Below are positions 1 through 9,262 of a DNA stretch of 64,000 nucleotides, one piece after another (within the stretch, counting starts at the first letter, position 1; every line of letters begins with the position of its first letter). Source of the DNA: DASVUC01 sp038237225 (GTDB lineage Bacteria > Planctomycetota > Phycisphaerae > Tepidisphaerales > Tepidisphaeraceae); NCBI GenBank assembly GCA_038237225.1, contig JBBRYX010000012.1:105052-169051 (forward strand), in the 5' to 3' direction. The translations under genes and the position numbers were made by a program. Under the pieces are notes generated by a model. The model was not told the DNA's origin. It made no database searches and worked only from the letters and a program-made list of their open reading frames with translations.

Positions 1-2
1 CG

Positions 3-236
3 CTGCTGATGATTCCGGTGGGAATTGAGCTATCGCACTGGAAGGCAAAGTCGCGCGCGATCGTTTACGCCTGTGTGCTGATGCTTTCTTTCTCCATTTG
101 CCGGAACATGATTTTCATTTACGCCGGAAGCGGTGTGGATGGTCTGCGTCCGTACTATCTGCCGTTCCAATCGCAGCAGAACCGTTTGAGGATGCAGAGC
201 ATTGATCCCGATCCGCCGGCCGGCGCGGTTAGATAA
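3..236 (+). CDS. C-terminal end of an unidentified membrane protein (cut by window edge)
   Basis: The frame is open from base 3 to a TAA at 234-236, so only the last 77 residues are visible. They contain a hydrophobic stretch of roughly 20 residues (AIVYACVLMLSFSICRNMIF) that should span the membrane, followed by a short polar tail rich in Pro, Asp and Gln. The ATG at base 9 could in principle be a start, but a membrane protein beginning further left is more likely because the frame is open to the edge. Such a tail is compatible with polytopic proteins such as polysaccharide polymerases, but nothing here identifies a family. The next 200 bases hold no supported gene. Confidence 0.5.
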   Translation: MLMIPVGIELSHWKAKSRAIVYACVLMLSFSICRNMIFIYAGSGVDGLRPYYLPFQSQQNRLRMQSIDPDPPAGAVR

Positions 237-446
237 CCTTAGGATATCAGCCGTTTGGGGCCGCGACCTGAGACCTATGTGATGTTTGCGGGTGAGAAAA
301 AGGGGGTGGGTGCCGAACGGGAAAGTAAAAACCTTCCCGACCCCTTTTCCCGTTCTCGCAGCATGCGGATAATCTAGTCGGTGCGGCCCAGCCAGGCAAA
401 ACGAATCCTGTCCCCTTAGAATTCCCCTCGCGCCGGCGGTTTCCAT

Positions 447-624
447 ATGCCAGCTTAAGTCGCTCTGAGAGAGATGGCGCCGGGCGGGTCGCACGAGGTG
501 ATGTTCAAAGGCGAGCTAAAGATCTCAATCCCCAATCCGCATCGCGGCGATATCTGCAGAAACTTGTTGTCCATCATCCTGCACGAGGCCGGAATCTTCA
601 AGCGACACTGGGGAACGCCTTTAG
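447..624 (+). pseudogene. Decayed HicA-like mRNA interferase toxin
   Basis: Reading from ATG 447, the third codon is followed by a TAA (456-458). The same frame then continues with GGSHEVMFKGELKISIPNPH and RGDICRNLLSIILHEAGI. This matches the core of HicA toxins: the Gly-Ser-His catalytic strand, the Ile-Pro-Asn-Pro-His strand, then the C-terminal helix ending in Ala-Gly-Ile. About 25 N-terminal residues normally present before GGSHE are missing. At the G run 610-613 a one-base shift would give Trp-Glu-Arg-Leu-stop (TAG at 622-624), the usual end of the family, whereas the existing frame runs on into unrelated sequence to 710. I infer a dead gene with an N-terminal deletion or stop plus a frameshift. 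No HicB partner is recognisable nearby. Confidence 0.55.
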
Positions 625-1211
625 CTGAGCCGCGTAGCGAAATCGGAGGCGCTCGGCTTCAGTGCCGCGCAGATTACCTGTCTTTCCGCGGCGCGGGCTC
701 CGCGGACTAACGAAAGAGGGAAGATGTTTTCGCCGGCAATGAGTTCTTGGGGAGGCCATGGGCCGAGAATTGTATCGCTATCGTGGCTGATCGCATGGAA
801 TCGACGGGTCGAACTGCTCAGTTCAACCCCTGGGGAAATCTTTCTGCGCCGTTTTGGCGGCGAAAAAGTTTTTGGTTTTAGACCGAACCGAAGCGGGCAT
901 CGGATCGATGTGTGACGTACAAGGCAATGAGTTGTGCTTGTGGACGAGCCGCGAATGGCGGCTTGTGAGAACGGGCCGATCGATGAGATTCTGCCGGCAG
1001 AGGCGGAGTGGGGGCGGGATCGATTGGCAGGTTATGTGGTTTTCCGCGCGTGTTTGACACGCTGATTGCGCGGCAGCGCCACCCGAAAAACTCGGACACC
1101 CATCCGCTCCCGGAAGGAACCGGCGGCTGAGCCCTTTTGTTAACTGGGTTTCGGCTTTGACGATTCCACCGGTCGGATCCGAGACACCCTTGTTTGACAC
1201 CGGAGGTTTCC
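625..1211. other. Gene-poor stretch and leader of the beta-helix gene
   Basis: No reading frame here looks coding on either strand; the few open frames have unrelated, low-complexity translations. The last 120 bases before the next gene contain short hairpins (for example CCGG-aaggaa-CCGG near 1118) and probably form the untranslated leader and promoter of the following gene. I could not match them to a known riboswitch class. Confidence 0.4.
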
Positions 1212-4184
1212 GTGCAACGTTTTTTCCGCCGATTCACCGACCGTCCTGCCCGTCACTCAATTAAGCGCGCAATCAATCGCGTGCTGGAGAGCCTGGAAAG
1301 CCGGACCCTGATGTCCGTCACGCTGGATGGGAATGGGTATACAAAGATCACGCCAAGCGATGATACCAAGACGATTTTCGTGAGCAGCACGCAGGGGAAC
1401 GACGGAAACAGCGGTTTGTCGGAGAGTTCACCCGTGCATTCGATCGGGAAGGGCATGTCGCTGCTGCGGAGCGGGTCGCCAGATTGGCTGGTCCTCAAGA
1501 AAGGGGACGCCTGGAGCGAGGCGATCTCGTGGTCGAAGAACGGGCGGAGCGAAGATGAGCCGATGGTGTTCGGATCGTATGGCTCGGGCGATAGGCCGCT
1601 GATCAAGGCTGGGTCGAACGATGCCTTCTACTCGGGCGGGATGCAGAACGTTGCGGTCATGGGCTTGCACTTTATGGCGAGCACGCGGAACCCTGATTCG
1701 AGCGATTTCAATGGCAACGCGGCTGGTGGTTTTGGTATCGAGATTGTTGGCCCGGCCAAAAATGTTCTGATCGAAGACACGCAGGTGGAATTCTTCCGCG
1801 ACAACGTCGCCATCATGGCGTGGAACGGCAGCCCGACCAACATCAAGCTGCGGAAGAACGTGATTAACAATTCGTGGTCGACGAGCGCTGTCTCCACGGG
1901 AGGCAAGAGCCAGGGCGTCTTCGTCAGCGGCGTGACGGGCATCACGATGGACGGCAACGTCTTCGATCACAATGGCTGGAACGAGCGAATCAATGGCGCG
2001 CAGGCGACGCTGTACGGGCACAACGTTTACGTCTGGACGGACAACACGGGTGTTGTTTTCAAGAAAAACATTTCTTCAAACGCGGGAAGCCACGGTCTGC
2101 AAGCGCGGTCGGGGGGAATTATCGACAACAACCTGTTTCTGGATGATCCGATCGGGTTGACGTTCGGCAAAGGCTCGCCGGTTACGCCGGGCGGAGTCTC
2201 GGGAGAGGTCAAGGACAATGTGTTCGTGGGCGATCACGACATCAGCGGCGCCACCCGCGGGTGGGCGATTGAAGTCGGCAATACCAAAAAGGGCGGTGGA
2301 ACAGTCTTCTCCGGCAACATCATCACGAACGATGAGCAGAATGCTTTCGCGGCCATTCGCCTGATGACGCTTGGCGGCATCGAAAACCCGAACGAAGCGG
2401 CGGGGTTGAACGACCTCACGATCGAGAACAACATCATCCACGGCTGGCACCAGGCGCTGGACTACTCCTGGGACTTCGTCCCCGGCGGGACTGGTCCAAG
2501 CGCGCTCAATAACCTGACCGTGCGAAACAACGACTTTACCGCAAACGGCGCCTCGCCACAGGTCGTCGCGCACAACAGCACGTTCAATGGGGGACAGGAA
2601 AACTGGTCGGGCAATAATTACAGCAACCCGCAGTCGCCGAGCGCCTGGATTACCGTTGGCGGCTCAAACACGTCAATGGATGTGTGGCGAGCAACAGTGG
2701 ACAAGACTGCCACGATGGGGCCGAAGCAATACTATGAATCTGATCGCACGATTGCGGCCTACAACGGCTCGCTGAACCGTGAGGGCAGCGAGGCGCGATT
2801 CATTGAGACGGCGCGGGCGATGAGCAAGGATCATTACATCCCGGCATGGACCGCGCCTGAGGCCATCGCGTATATCCAGGAAGGATTCGGACGAGGCAAC
2901 GGCACACCGACTCCGGTGATTCCGTCCACCGGTTCGACGGGTTCAACGGACACCGGGCCGTTCGGTTCCGTTCCCCAGACGCCCGTTTCGACCATGCCTC
3001 AGGCCCGCGTGGTCTCGGCTCCGACCGTGACGACCTCCGGGCTCACGCAGCTGATTCAGGTGACGTACTCTGATGATGGGAACATCCTGTACGGGAGCCT
3101 CGATTCGGGTGATCTTTGGATCTCCGGGCCGAATGGATATGGGACCAACGCGAAGTTCCTGTATGCCGACGCGAAAGCCAACGGCTCGCCGCGCACCGCG
3201 ACCTACGCGGTTACCGCTCCCGGCGGAAACTGGGATGCGGGCGATAACGGCGCTTACACCATCAGCATGTCGAAGTACGCCGTGTATGACATGAGTGGGA
3301 ATGACGTCGCGGAGGGTCCGATCGGATCCTTCGATGCGGCGCTGACGAACACGGAGGGTTCCTCGACCGGTTCCGCTGGGGGCGGCATCCTCAATTCCGT
3401 CCCCACTCCTTCCCTCCTCCCCATTCCGCAGGCTCGGCTGGTTTCGGCTCCAACCGTGAAGGTCGATAGCGCCGCTGAAACGATCACGGTGACCTACACC
3501 GACGATCAAAGCATTTACTACCCCAGCTTGGATTCCAATGACCTCTCGATCACCGGGCCGAATGGATATTCGGCCAACGCCAGATTCCTGTATGCCGATG
3601 GGACGTTCAACGGCTCGCCGCGTACCGTGACGTACAGCGTGAGCGCTCCAGGCGGAAGCTGGGACGCGGGCGACAACGGCACGTACAACGTCAGCGTCTC
3701 GAAGTACGCGGTCTATGACACGACTGGGAACGACGTTCCGCAAGGGTCGATCGGTTCCTTCGCCGTTGCGTTGACCAGCAGCAACAGCGGTTTTCTCGAC
3801 TCCATCCCAACGTCCACCGGGTCTTCCATGCCGCAGGCGCGGCTGATTTCGGCTCCCACGGTGAACCTGAACGGGGCGACGGAACTGCTGAGCGTGACTT
3901 ACACGGATGACCAGAGCATTCTGTACGCCAGCCTGGATTCAGCGGACATTTGGATCAGCGGTCCGAATGGTTTTGGGACCAATGGGAAGTTCGTTCGCGC
4001 GGATGCGACCACGAATGGGTCGCCGCGCACGGTGACCTACGCTGTTGTCGCCCCGGGCGGAAACTGGGACCGGAGCGATAACGGGGTGTATACGGTGAGC
4101 ATGTCGAAATACGCGGTGTACGACATGAGTGGGAACGATGTCGCGGCGCGAACGATCGGATCGTTTACCGCGGCGATGGTTTAA
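1212..4184 (+). CDS. Secreted right-handed beta-helix protein with three C-terminal repeat domains
   Basis: This is a large surface or secreted protein of 990 residues. The start is taken as GTG 1212 because GGAGG at 1202-1206 lies five bases before it; a TTG at 1194 lacks such a site. The basic N-terminus ends in LESRTLMS (residues 28-35), the LExRxLMS-type motif that marks many exported planctomycete proteins. Residues from about 45 to 560 are Gly/Asn-rich with repeated short strands (NNIIHG, RNNDF, DGNVFDH), typical of pectate-lyase-like parallel beta-helices that bind or cleave polysaccharides. Three copies of a domain of about 110 residues follow at roughly 596-705, 739-850 and 874-989. 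Each begins PQAR(V/L)(V/I)SAPTV and contains PGG(N/S)WD. No catalytic residues can be assigned. Two shorter paralogs lie at 43571 and 45630. Confidence 0.85.
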   Translation: MQRFFRRFTDRPARHSIKRAINRVLESLESRTLMSVTLDGNGYTKITPSDDTKTIFVSSTQGNDGNSGLSESSPVHSIGKGMSLLRSGSPDWLVLKKGDAWSEAISWSKNGRSEDEPMVFGSYGSGDRPLIKAGSNDAFYSGGMQNVAVMGLHFMASTRNPDSSDFNGNAAGGFGIEIVGPAKNVLIEDTQVEFFRDNVAIMAWNGSPTNIKLRKNVINNSWSTSAVSTGGKSQGVFVSGVTGITMDGNVFDHNGWNERINGAQATLYGHNVYVWTDNTGVVFKKNISSNAGSHGLQARSGGIIDNNLFLDDPIGLTFGKGSPVTPGGVSGEVKDNVFVGDHDISGATRGWAIEVGNTKKGGGTVFSGNIITNDEQNAFAAIRLMTLGGIENPNEAAGLNDLTIENNIIHGWHQALDYSWDFVPGGTGPSALNNLTVRNNDFTANGASPQVVAHNSTFNGGQENWSGNNYSNPQSPSAWITVGGSNTSMDVWRATVDKTATMGPKQYYESDRTIAAYNGSLNREGSEARFIETARAMSKDHYIPAWTAPEAIAYIQEGFGRGNGTPTPVIPSTGSTGSTDTGPFGSVPQTPVSTMPQARVVSAPTVTTSGLTQLIQVTYSDDGNILYGSLDSGDLWISGPNGYGTNAKFLYADAKANGSPRTATYAVTAPGGNWDAGDNGAYTISMSKYAVYDMSGNDVAEGPIGSFDAALTNTEGSSTGSAGGGILNSVPTPSLLPIPQARLVSAPTVKVDSAAETITVTYTDDQSIYYPSLDSNDLSITGPNGYSANARFLYADGTFNGSPRTVTYSVSAPGGSWDAGDNGTYNVSVSKYAVYDTTGNDVPQGSIGSFAVALTSSNSGFLDSIPTSTGSSMPQARLISAPTVNLNGATELLSVTYTDDQSILYASLDSADIWISGPNGFGTNGKFVRADATTNGSPRTVTYAVVAPGGNWDRSDNGVYTVSMSKYAVYDMSGNDVAARTIGSFTAAMV

Positions 4185-4322
4185 CGCGAATCGTGGGACC
4201 CCTAATCGGTTTCCATTTAATTGTCGCGCATGGTAGGATGGGGAGTTCTTATCGGCGCGGGGATGGGCGACGGTGTCTTATTGTTCAGAAATTGTGTTCT
4301 GGAAAGGATTGAGGTTTTTCGA

Positions 4323-4493
4323 ATGATCAAGGTCAAGAGCCGTGGCAGTGAGACGGCTGAGCAACTTTTGCGTCGATTTAAGAAGGCTTGCGAAAAAGAA
4401 GGCCTTACCAAAGACATCAAGCGCGTGGCCTATTATGAGAAGCCGAGCGAGAAGAAGCGTCGGCGGGCGCGGAAGACGCCGAAAATTCGTTAA
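4323..4493 (+). CDS. rpsU: 30S ribosomal protein S21
   Basis: The product is a 56-residue basic protein beginning MIKVKSRGSETAEQLLRRFK and ending in an Arg/Lys-rich tail. This agrees with S21 in length, charge and the conserved RRFKKACE segment. S21 sits near the anti-Shine-Dalgarno region of 16S rRNA on the small subunit. The start at 4323 is chosen because a GAGG (4311-4314) lies eight bases upstream and the family begins there, although the frame is open from 4221. It stands alone between a beta-helix gene and an ABC transporter operon. Confidence 0.92.
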   Translation: MIKVKSRGSETAEQLLRRFKKACEKEGLTKDIKRVAYYEKPSEKKRRRARKTPKIR

Positions 4494-4502
4494 GCCGTGA
4501 AA

Positions 4503-4571
4503 CGTGATGCGTAAGGGAGAGGGATCGGGTGCCAAGCTTTACGTTTTACCCATTACGTTTTACGGATCACG
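4503..4571. repeat. Inverted repeat between rpsU and the ABC ATPase
   Basis: CGTGATGCGTAA (4503-4514) is the reverse complement of TTACGGATCACG (4560-4571) apart from one base. The space between holds two further TTACGTTTTAC-like units. It looks like a dispersed repeat rather than a clean terminator, because no T run follows the rpsU side. Confidence 0.5.
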
Positions 4572-4574
4572 CCA

Positions 4575-5468
4575 ATGAGTTCTGAAAATTCGCCTGCGAT
4601 TCATACCGAGCATCTGACGAAGATCTACAAGGATTTCTGGGGTCGGGACAAAGTCCGAGCCTTGGATGATCTGAGCCTGACGATTGCGCGAGGAGAAGTG
4701 TTTGGCTTGCTGGGACCCAACGGCTCGGGCAAGAGCACGACGATCAAGCTTCTCCTGGGCCTGATCTTTCCGACCGCGGGGAAAGCATCGGTGCTGGGGC
4801 GTCCGGCGGGGAATACCGAAATCAACGAGAAGATCGGGTTTTTGCCCGAGGAATCGTATCTTTATCGGTTCCTCAACGGCGAGGAGATCCTCCGCTTTTA
4901 CGGAAAACTGTTCAAGATCCCGCGGAAGGAACTGAACCGGCGGGTGCCGATGCTGCTTGATACCGTGGGTCTGGACGCCAAGAGCCGCAAGCGCAAGCTG
5001 CGGGAGTATTCGAAGGGCATGGCGCGACGTATCGGTTTGGCGCAGGCCCTGATTAACGATCCCGATCTGATTCTGCTGGATGAGCCGACGACGGGGTTGG
5101 ATCCGATCGGCACGCGCGAGATGAAGGATCTGATTTTGTCGCTGAAGGCGCAGGGAAAGACCGTTCTTCTTTGCAGCCATCTTCTGGCGGACGTGCAGGA
5201 TGTTTGCGACCGGATCACGATCCTGTTCCGCGGCAAGATGCAGACGCTGGGTCAGGTGAAGGATCTGGTGCAGGTTAAAGACGTGACGCAGATCTCCGCT
5301 CGCGGATTGAACGGGGAACATTTGACGGAACTGAAGCAGTTTCTGGCCCGGCTGGGCGTGCAGGATGCACAAGTGACTCACCCGACGACGACGCTCGAGG
5401 ATCTATTTATCCGCGTCGTGAAAGAGAATACACCGGCCGGGCAGACCAGCGTTGGAAGCGGCGGCTGA
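4575..5468 (+). CDS. ABC transporter ATP-binding protein
   Basis: This 297-residue protein is the ATPase of an ABC-2-type system. It has Walker A GPNGSGKST (residues 47-55), a Q-loop region, and a signature YSKGMARRIGLAQ in which the usual LSGGQ is SKGM, as is common in ABC-2 (CcmA/NatA-like) proteins. Walker B with LILLDEPTTGLDP and the H-loop CSH follow. The last 70 residues form an accessory domain ending LEDLFIRVV, characteristic of the DrrA/NatA group. The next two genes, on the same strand, encode membrane proteins, so the three probably act as one export or membrane-remodelling system. The substrate cannot be inferred. Confidence 0.88.
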   Translation: MSSENSPAIHTEHLTKIYKDFWGRDKVRALDDLSLTIARGEVFGLLGPNGSGKSTTIKLLLGLIFPTAGKASVLGRPAGNTEINEKIGFLPEESYLYRFLNGEEILRFYGKLFKIPRKELNRRVPMLLDTVGLDAKSRKRKLREYSKGMARRIGLAQALINDPDLILLDEPTTGLDPIGTREMKDLILSLKAQGKTVLLCSHLLADVQDVCDRITILFRGKMQTLGQVKDLVQVKDVTQISARGLNGEHLTELKQFLARLGVQDAQVTHPTTTLEDLFIRVVKENTPAGQTSVGSGG

Positions 5469-5542
5469 GGCGCGGCAAAGCAGCAGCTTCTTCTGGTGTT
5501 AGCGCGTGAATCGGAGGGGATCTTGAAGTTCAAGCGAGAACT

Positions 5543-7636
5543 ATGTTTCCACACCCCTTTCACTTCATCGCGGTCATCGAACACCTGGGCGGGTATCTGG
5601 CGTCGGGAATTCTTCTCGTCGGCCTGCTCGTGGGATTTGTGGACCTGCGCAGGTTCAGCGGCAAACGCATCTGGGCGATCTCCGGTGTCTGCTTCGATGA
5701 ATCCATCCGCAGGCGCATTCTTTGGATCGCGCCGCTTGCGATTCTCGGGATCATCGTCGTCTCCCAGTTGCAGCGCCCGCTTGATGAGCAGGATGTGATT
5801 CGGCAGACGATCAAGATTTGTCTCTTCACGACCGGGATGGTCGTGGTGATCAGCACGATCATCCTCGCCTGCACCAATCTGCCACGAGAGATTGAGAACC
5901 GGGTTATCTATACGGTGGTCACCAAGCCGACCACGCGGCTTGAAATCGTGGTTGGGAAAGTGGTCGGTTTTGCCCGTGTGTCGGCGGCAATTCTTCTCAT
6001 CATGGGGGTGTTTTCATACGGCTACCTCGTCGTGCGCTCATGGAGCATGCAGCGATACATCACGGACCGCCTGGAATCACCGGAACTGCCTGCGAGCGAG
6101 AGGCAGACGCTGGATCATTACAGGCAGACCGGGCTGCTGCGCGCGAGGACGCTTGAACAGCCGGATGGGCTACAGGTCTTCGGGACTCCTCCGGAGTTGG
6201 GGGCATCGACATGGTCCATGGCGGGCAATGGGGAGGGTTCGTTTCTGGTGCCGTTCAACCTGAAGAAGGACGACTTGATCGCGAGCGACAAGCCGGATGC
6301 GGTTCCCGGATCCGAGGGGATTCAGGTCATGGTGGAGATCGGCTATCGCAAGAAATCGGAGCCGGTCGCGGAGAAGGTGGCCGCTACGCACAAGGCTTCG
6401 ACGGCTCCCGCGCAGGCGCCGTATTACGGGCCGTTTTTGATGTCTCCTGAAGAGCGGCAGGCAATCCTGTCGAAAGTGAAACCGCAGCCGAATCCGGAGA
6501 TCACGATCGAGGTTCTGGATCGGTTCATGAACGGGCTTGGGACCGCGTCGAGCCTGCTGAGCAATCGACCGCTTGAGCTTTTGAACAAGAACGGCGTCTC
6601 GCAGGTCTTTGCCTATATCCCGCCGAACGTGGCCGGCACGATGGGCGGACAGCCGACGTTTATCCGCGTGACGGGAGCATCCAAAGATGCGGAGTATTAC
6701 GCGGGGAAGAATCCCGTGAAGCTGGCGGTCCCGCTCGGACCCGGACAAGGGAGGCTGCTGGAGGCGGCGAGCGACACGCCGCATTTTACCAGCCGGTCGG
6801 GCACATTCGGACAGCAGCTTCGCGGTGTCGTGGACGGTAAAGGCGCGGTGGGCGTCTACTCCTATCGCAATGCCAATTACAGCGGTGGCGATGCCGCAAC
6901 GTTTGAGGGGAAGTTCGGGATCGAGCGCAGCGGCAACGACATGGATTCATCCGCGTTCGATTACGATGAGCCGACGCTGGTGACGGTGCGGGTTCGGAAT
7001 CTGCAGAGCGGAAAAACTTCCGAACCGCTCACGATTCGACCGGAGTCCAATCGAACGACGTTTTTTAACGTCGGCGCTGATGTGGTCGGGGGTGGGAACT
7101 TCGACGTTCTGATGCAGTGTCAGACGCCGGGTCACTTTGTAGGACTGCAAAGCGCATCCCTCTCGATGATTACGGCGAAGCACCCGTTTATGCTGAACCT
7201 CGCGCAGAGCCTGTTGATTCTCTGGCTGATGTCGATTTTGGTGACGGCGGTTGCGATCTTCTGCAGCACGTTTCTTTCGTGGCCCATCGCGGTGGTGCTG
7301 ACGCTTCTGATCCTCCTGGGCCACTGGGGCGTCGCGCAGCTTGGCGATGCGACCGCGCCCGGGATCGGCAATCAGATTGTGAATGACCTGGGCCTGACTA
7401 AATCAGCGCCGGCGAAGGCAGTGAGCGCAACGGTCGAACGGCTTAGCGGCTTGCTCAACTTCATGAGCACGATTTTGCCGGACATCGGGCAGTTCGCGGC
7501 GGTGGAGGATATCGAGCGCGGCGTGACGATCTCTTCCAGGCGTCTTGGAGACGCAGCCGGCGTTGCGCTGGGATTCGGGTTGCCGCTGACGGTTCTGGCG
7601 TATGTGGTTCTGAAAAATAAAGAGGTGGCGCCTTGA
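5543..7636 (+). CDS. ABC-2-type permease with a large extracytoplasmic domain
   Basis: This membrane protein of 697 residues has hydrophobic segments near residues 13-35, 57-75, 90-112 and 140-165. A long soluble region follows to about residue 530, then three further hydrophobic segments, the last close to the C-terminus. ENRVIYTVVTKPTTRLEIVVGK after the third segment resembles the cytoplasmic coupling loop of ABC-2 permeases. The large domain between the two membrane halves is not recognised. The gene follows the ABC ATPase by 74 bases and its TGA overlaps the TTG start of the next gene, indicating translational coupling. Confidence 0.75.
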   Translation: MFPHPFHFIAVIEHLGGYLASGILLVGLLVGFVDLRRFSGKRIWAISGVCFDESIRRRILWIAPLAILGIIVVSQLQRPLDEQDVIRQTIKICLFTTGMVVVISTIILACTNLPREIENRVIYTVVTKPTTRLEIVVGKVVGFARVSAAILLIMGVFSYGYLVVRSWSMQRYITDRLESPELPASERQTLDHYRQTGLLRARTLEQPDGLQVFGTPPELGASTWSMAGNGEGSFLVPFNLKKDDLIASDKPDAVPGSEGIQVMVEIGYRKKSEPVAEKVAATHKASTAPAQAPYYGPFLMSPEERQAILSKVKPQPNPEITIEVLDRFMNGLGTASSLLSNRPLELLNKNGVSQVFAYIPPNVAGTMGGQPTFIRVTGASKDAEYYAGKNPVKLAVPLGPGQGRLLEAASDTPHFTSRSGTFGQQLRGVVDGKGAVGVYSYRNANYSGGDAATFEGKFGIERSGNDMDSSAFDYDEPTLVTVRVRNLQSGKTSEPLTIRPESNRTTFFNVGADVVGGGNFDVLMQCQTPGHFVGLQSASLSMITAKHPFMLNLAQSLLILWLMSILVTAVAIFCSTFLSWPIAVVLTLLILLGHWGVAQLGDATAPGIGNQIVNDLGLTKSAPAKAVSATVERLSGLLNFMSTILPDIGQFAAVEDIERGVTISSRRLGDAAGVALGFGLPLTVLAYVVLKNKEVAP

Positions 7637-9141
7637 ATCGGAGCCGCGTTCCTATTGTCTTGACGCTCATCCTGGCGCTTTTGGTGAGCGCCGTCACGCG
7701 CGACTGGGCGCGGGGCATGCGAAACCGAAGCGACAGCGCCCAGCCCACGGGACAAGGGGGAAACAGTTCGCTTGCGAACATGAACAGCTTCGCGCTGGCG
7801 CTGCTGCTTGGCGGACTGCGCGGCCCGCTGGTGATGGTGCTCTGGACAAGCTCCGAATCGCAGAAGAATGAGAAAGACCTCGAGGATTTCGATACGAAAG
7901 TCGAGTGGATTCGCCTGCTGCAGCCGGAGTTCGATACGGTTCATATCTTTCAGGTCTGGAACAAGGCGTACAACATCAGCGTCCAGATGGCGTCGCTGGG
8001 CAATAAGTATTCGACCATTCTCGACGCGATTGATTATGCGCAGCGCGTGGAATCGGGCAGGCCGAACAACATCAACATGATCTACGCGATCGGCGGGATC
8101 TACTTTGACAAGCTGGGAAGCTCGACGGAAAAGAACTATTACAAGAAGCGCGTGCGCGATGAATCGCTGCCGCATATTCCGCGGCAGAAGGTGGCGCGTA
8201 CGGATCCTGGATGGCGGCGCGTCGAGATGGATCCGGTGCTGGATCAGCGAGGGATGATCCTGCCGGAGCTTCTGCAAGGGAAATACGCCAAGCCTGAATC
8301 GGTGAAGGAAAACGAGTGGAACACTGGAGCGGAGCTTCAGTATCTGGAGAAGTACCAGCCGTTTCCGTTTGGCGTGTCGACGATGGGATTTGCGTACAAC
8401 TATCAGAAGCGTGCCGAGGTGATGCAGTCGACGCTGAACCAGCAGCACGCGCAATTGAGCCCCATGGTCGTGGATTCGCGGCCCGCGCTCGCGCTTAAGA
8501 GCTGGGAAGAAGATGAAGCCGAGCGCGGTCGGCGTCTTGAATTGACGGCGTTCAATCACCCCATCCCGGAAGAGCGTTTTCAGATGGAAACGCCGACCGG
8601 AGATCTCGCGGCTGATGCGCCCTTCAGTGCCACGGAAAGACCAAACCTCCTCGCTGCGATCGAATCTTATGACCGCGCATCGCGCGTCGGTATCGATGCC
8701 TTGGAGGAATACGAACGTCACCTCAAGAATTTCACGATCAATTACGGCACGTATCAGTCGCACATGGGAGAGTGCCGCGCCACCGCGGAGATGATGAAGG
8801 GCGATCGGGATTACCTCAAGGCCATGCTGGCGACGGGCGACGAACGCGCCAAGCTCCTGAAGAGCGCCGGCGCCGAATATCGCGTGGCGATGGAGTACAT
8901 GCTGCGCCTGATTTTCACCTACTACATTGACGATGAGCTTGCGACCCAGGCGTTGCCGCCGGGCGTTCGACGAACCAATATCGACCAACTGCCGAAGGAG
9001 TTGTATGCACCTGTTCTGGAAAGGATCAGAGCACGTTCGCAGGCCAGACCGTTTGATCCTAGCGCCGAAGATCGGCAACAGTATGATCGCGGTGTTGATC
9101 GGATGCGAGCGCGCCTGAAACATGTGGAAGCTGGAAAGTAA
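7633..9141 (+). CDS. Membrane-anchored protein coupled to the ABC permease
   Basis: This 502-residue protein of unknown family starts at TTG 7633. The start overlaps the stop of the permease (TTGA) and is preceded by GAGGTGG. The N-terminus has a transmembrane or signal-anchor helix (residues 6-22) and a second hydrophobic patch near 52-72. The remainder is soluble, helical and rich in Tyr, Glu and Arg, with repeated patterns reminiscent of tetratricopeptide folds (for example ILDAIDYAQRVESG, LAAIESYDRASRVGIDALEEY). No catalytic motif is visible. Its coupling to the permease suggests a dedicated accessory subunit. Confidence 0.7.
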   Translation: MNRSRVPIVLTLILALLVSAVTRDWARGMRNRSDSAQPTGQGGNSSLANMNSFALALLLGGLRGPLVMVLWTSSESQKNEKDLEDFDTKVEWIRLLQPEFDTVHIFQVWNKAYNISVQMASLGNKYSTILDAIDYAQRVESGRPNNINMIYAIGGIYFDKLGSSTEKNYYKKRVRDESLPHIPRQKVARTDPGWRRVEMDPVLDQRGMILPELLQGKYAKPESVKENEWNTGAELQYLEKYQPFPFGVSTMGFAYNYQKRAEVMQSTLNQQHAQLSPMVVDSRPALALKSWEEDEAERGRRLELTAFNHPIPEERFQMETPTGDLAADAPFSATERPNLLAAIESYDRASRVGIDALEEYERHLKNFTINYGTYQSHMGECRATAEMMKGDRDYLKAMLATGDERAKLLKSAGAEYRVAMEYMLRLIFTYYIDDELATQALPPGVRRTNIDQLPKELYAPVLERIRARSQARPFDPSAEDRQQYDRGVDRMRARLKHVEAGK

Positions 9142-9262
9142 GTTCCGGGCGCCCGCGTCGCTGTTCCCAGTCCCGACTAATTCCCCGAGGCAATCGCGGG
9201 TAAAGTTTTCTCTGTAACGATTCACCGCCAGCGGTGTAATACAAGTCGAGAAAGGAATTCAC

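Noticed and set aside
1060..1211. A c-di-GMP or other riboswitch before the large beta-helix gene
   Set aside because: Several short hairpins are present, but the conserved core bases of known classes could not be found.
7372..9225. Long minus-strand open frame (617 codons) opposite the ABC operon
   Set aside because: It is the mirror frame of a well-supported gene; composition is Arg/His/Leu-rich with no domain, as expected from antisense of GC-rich coding DNA.
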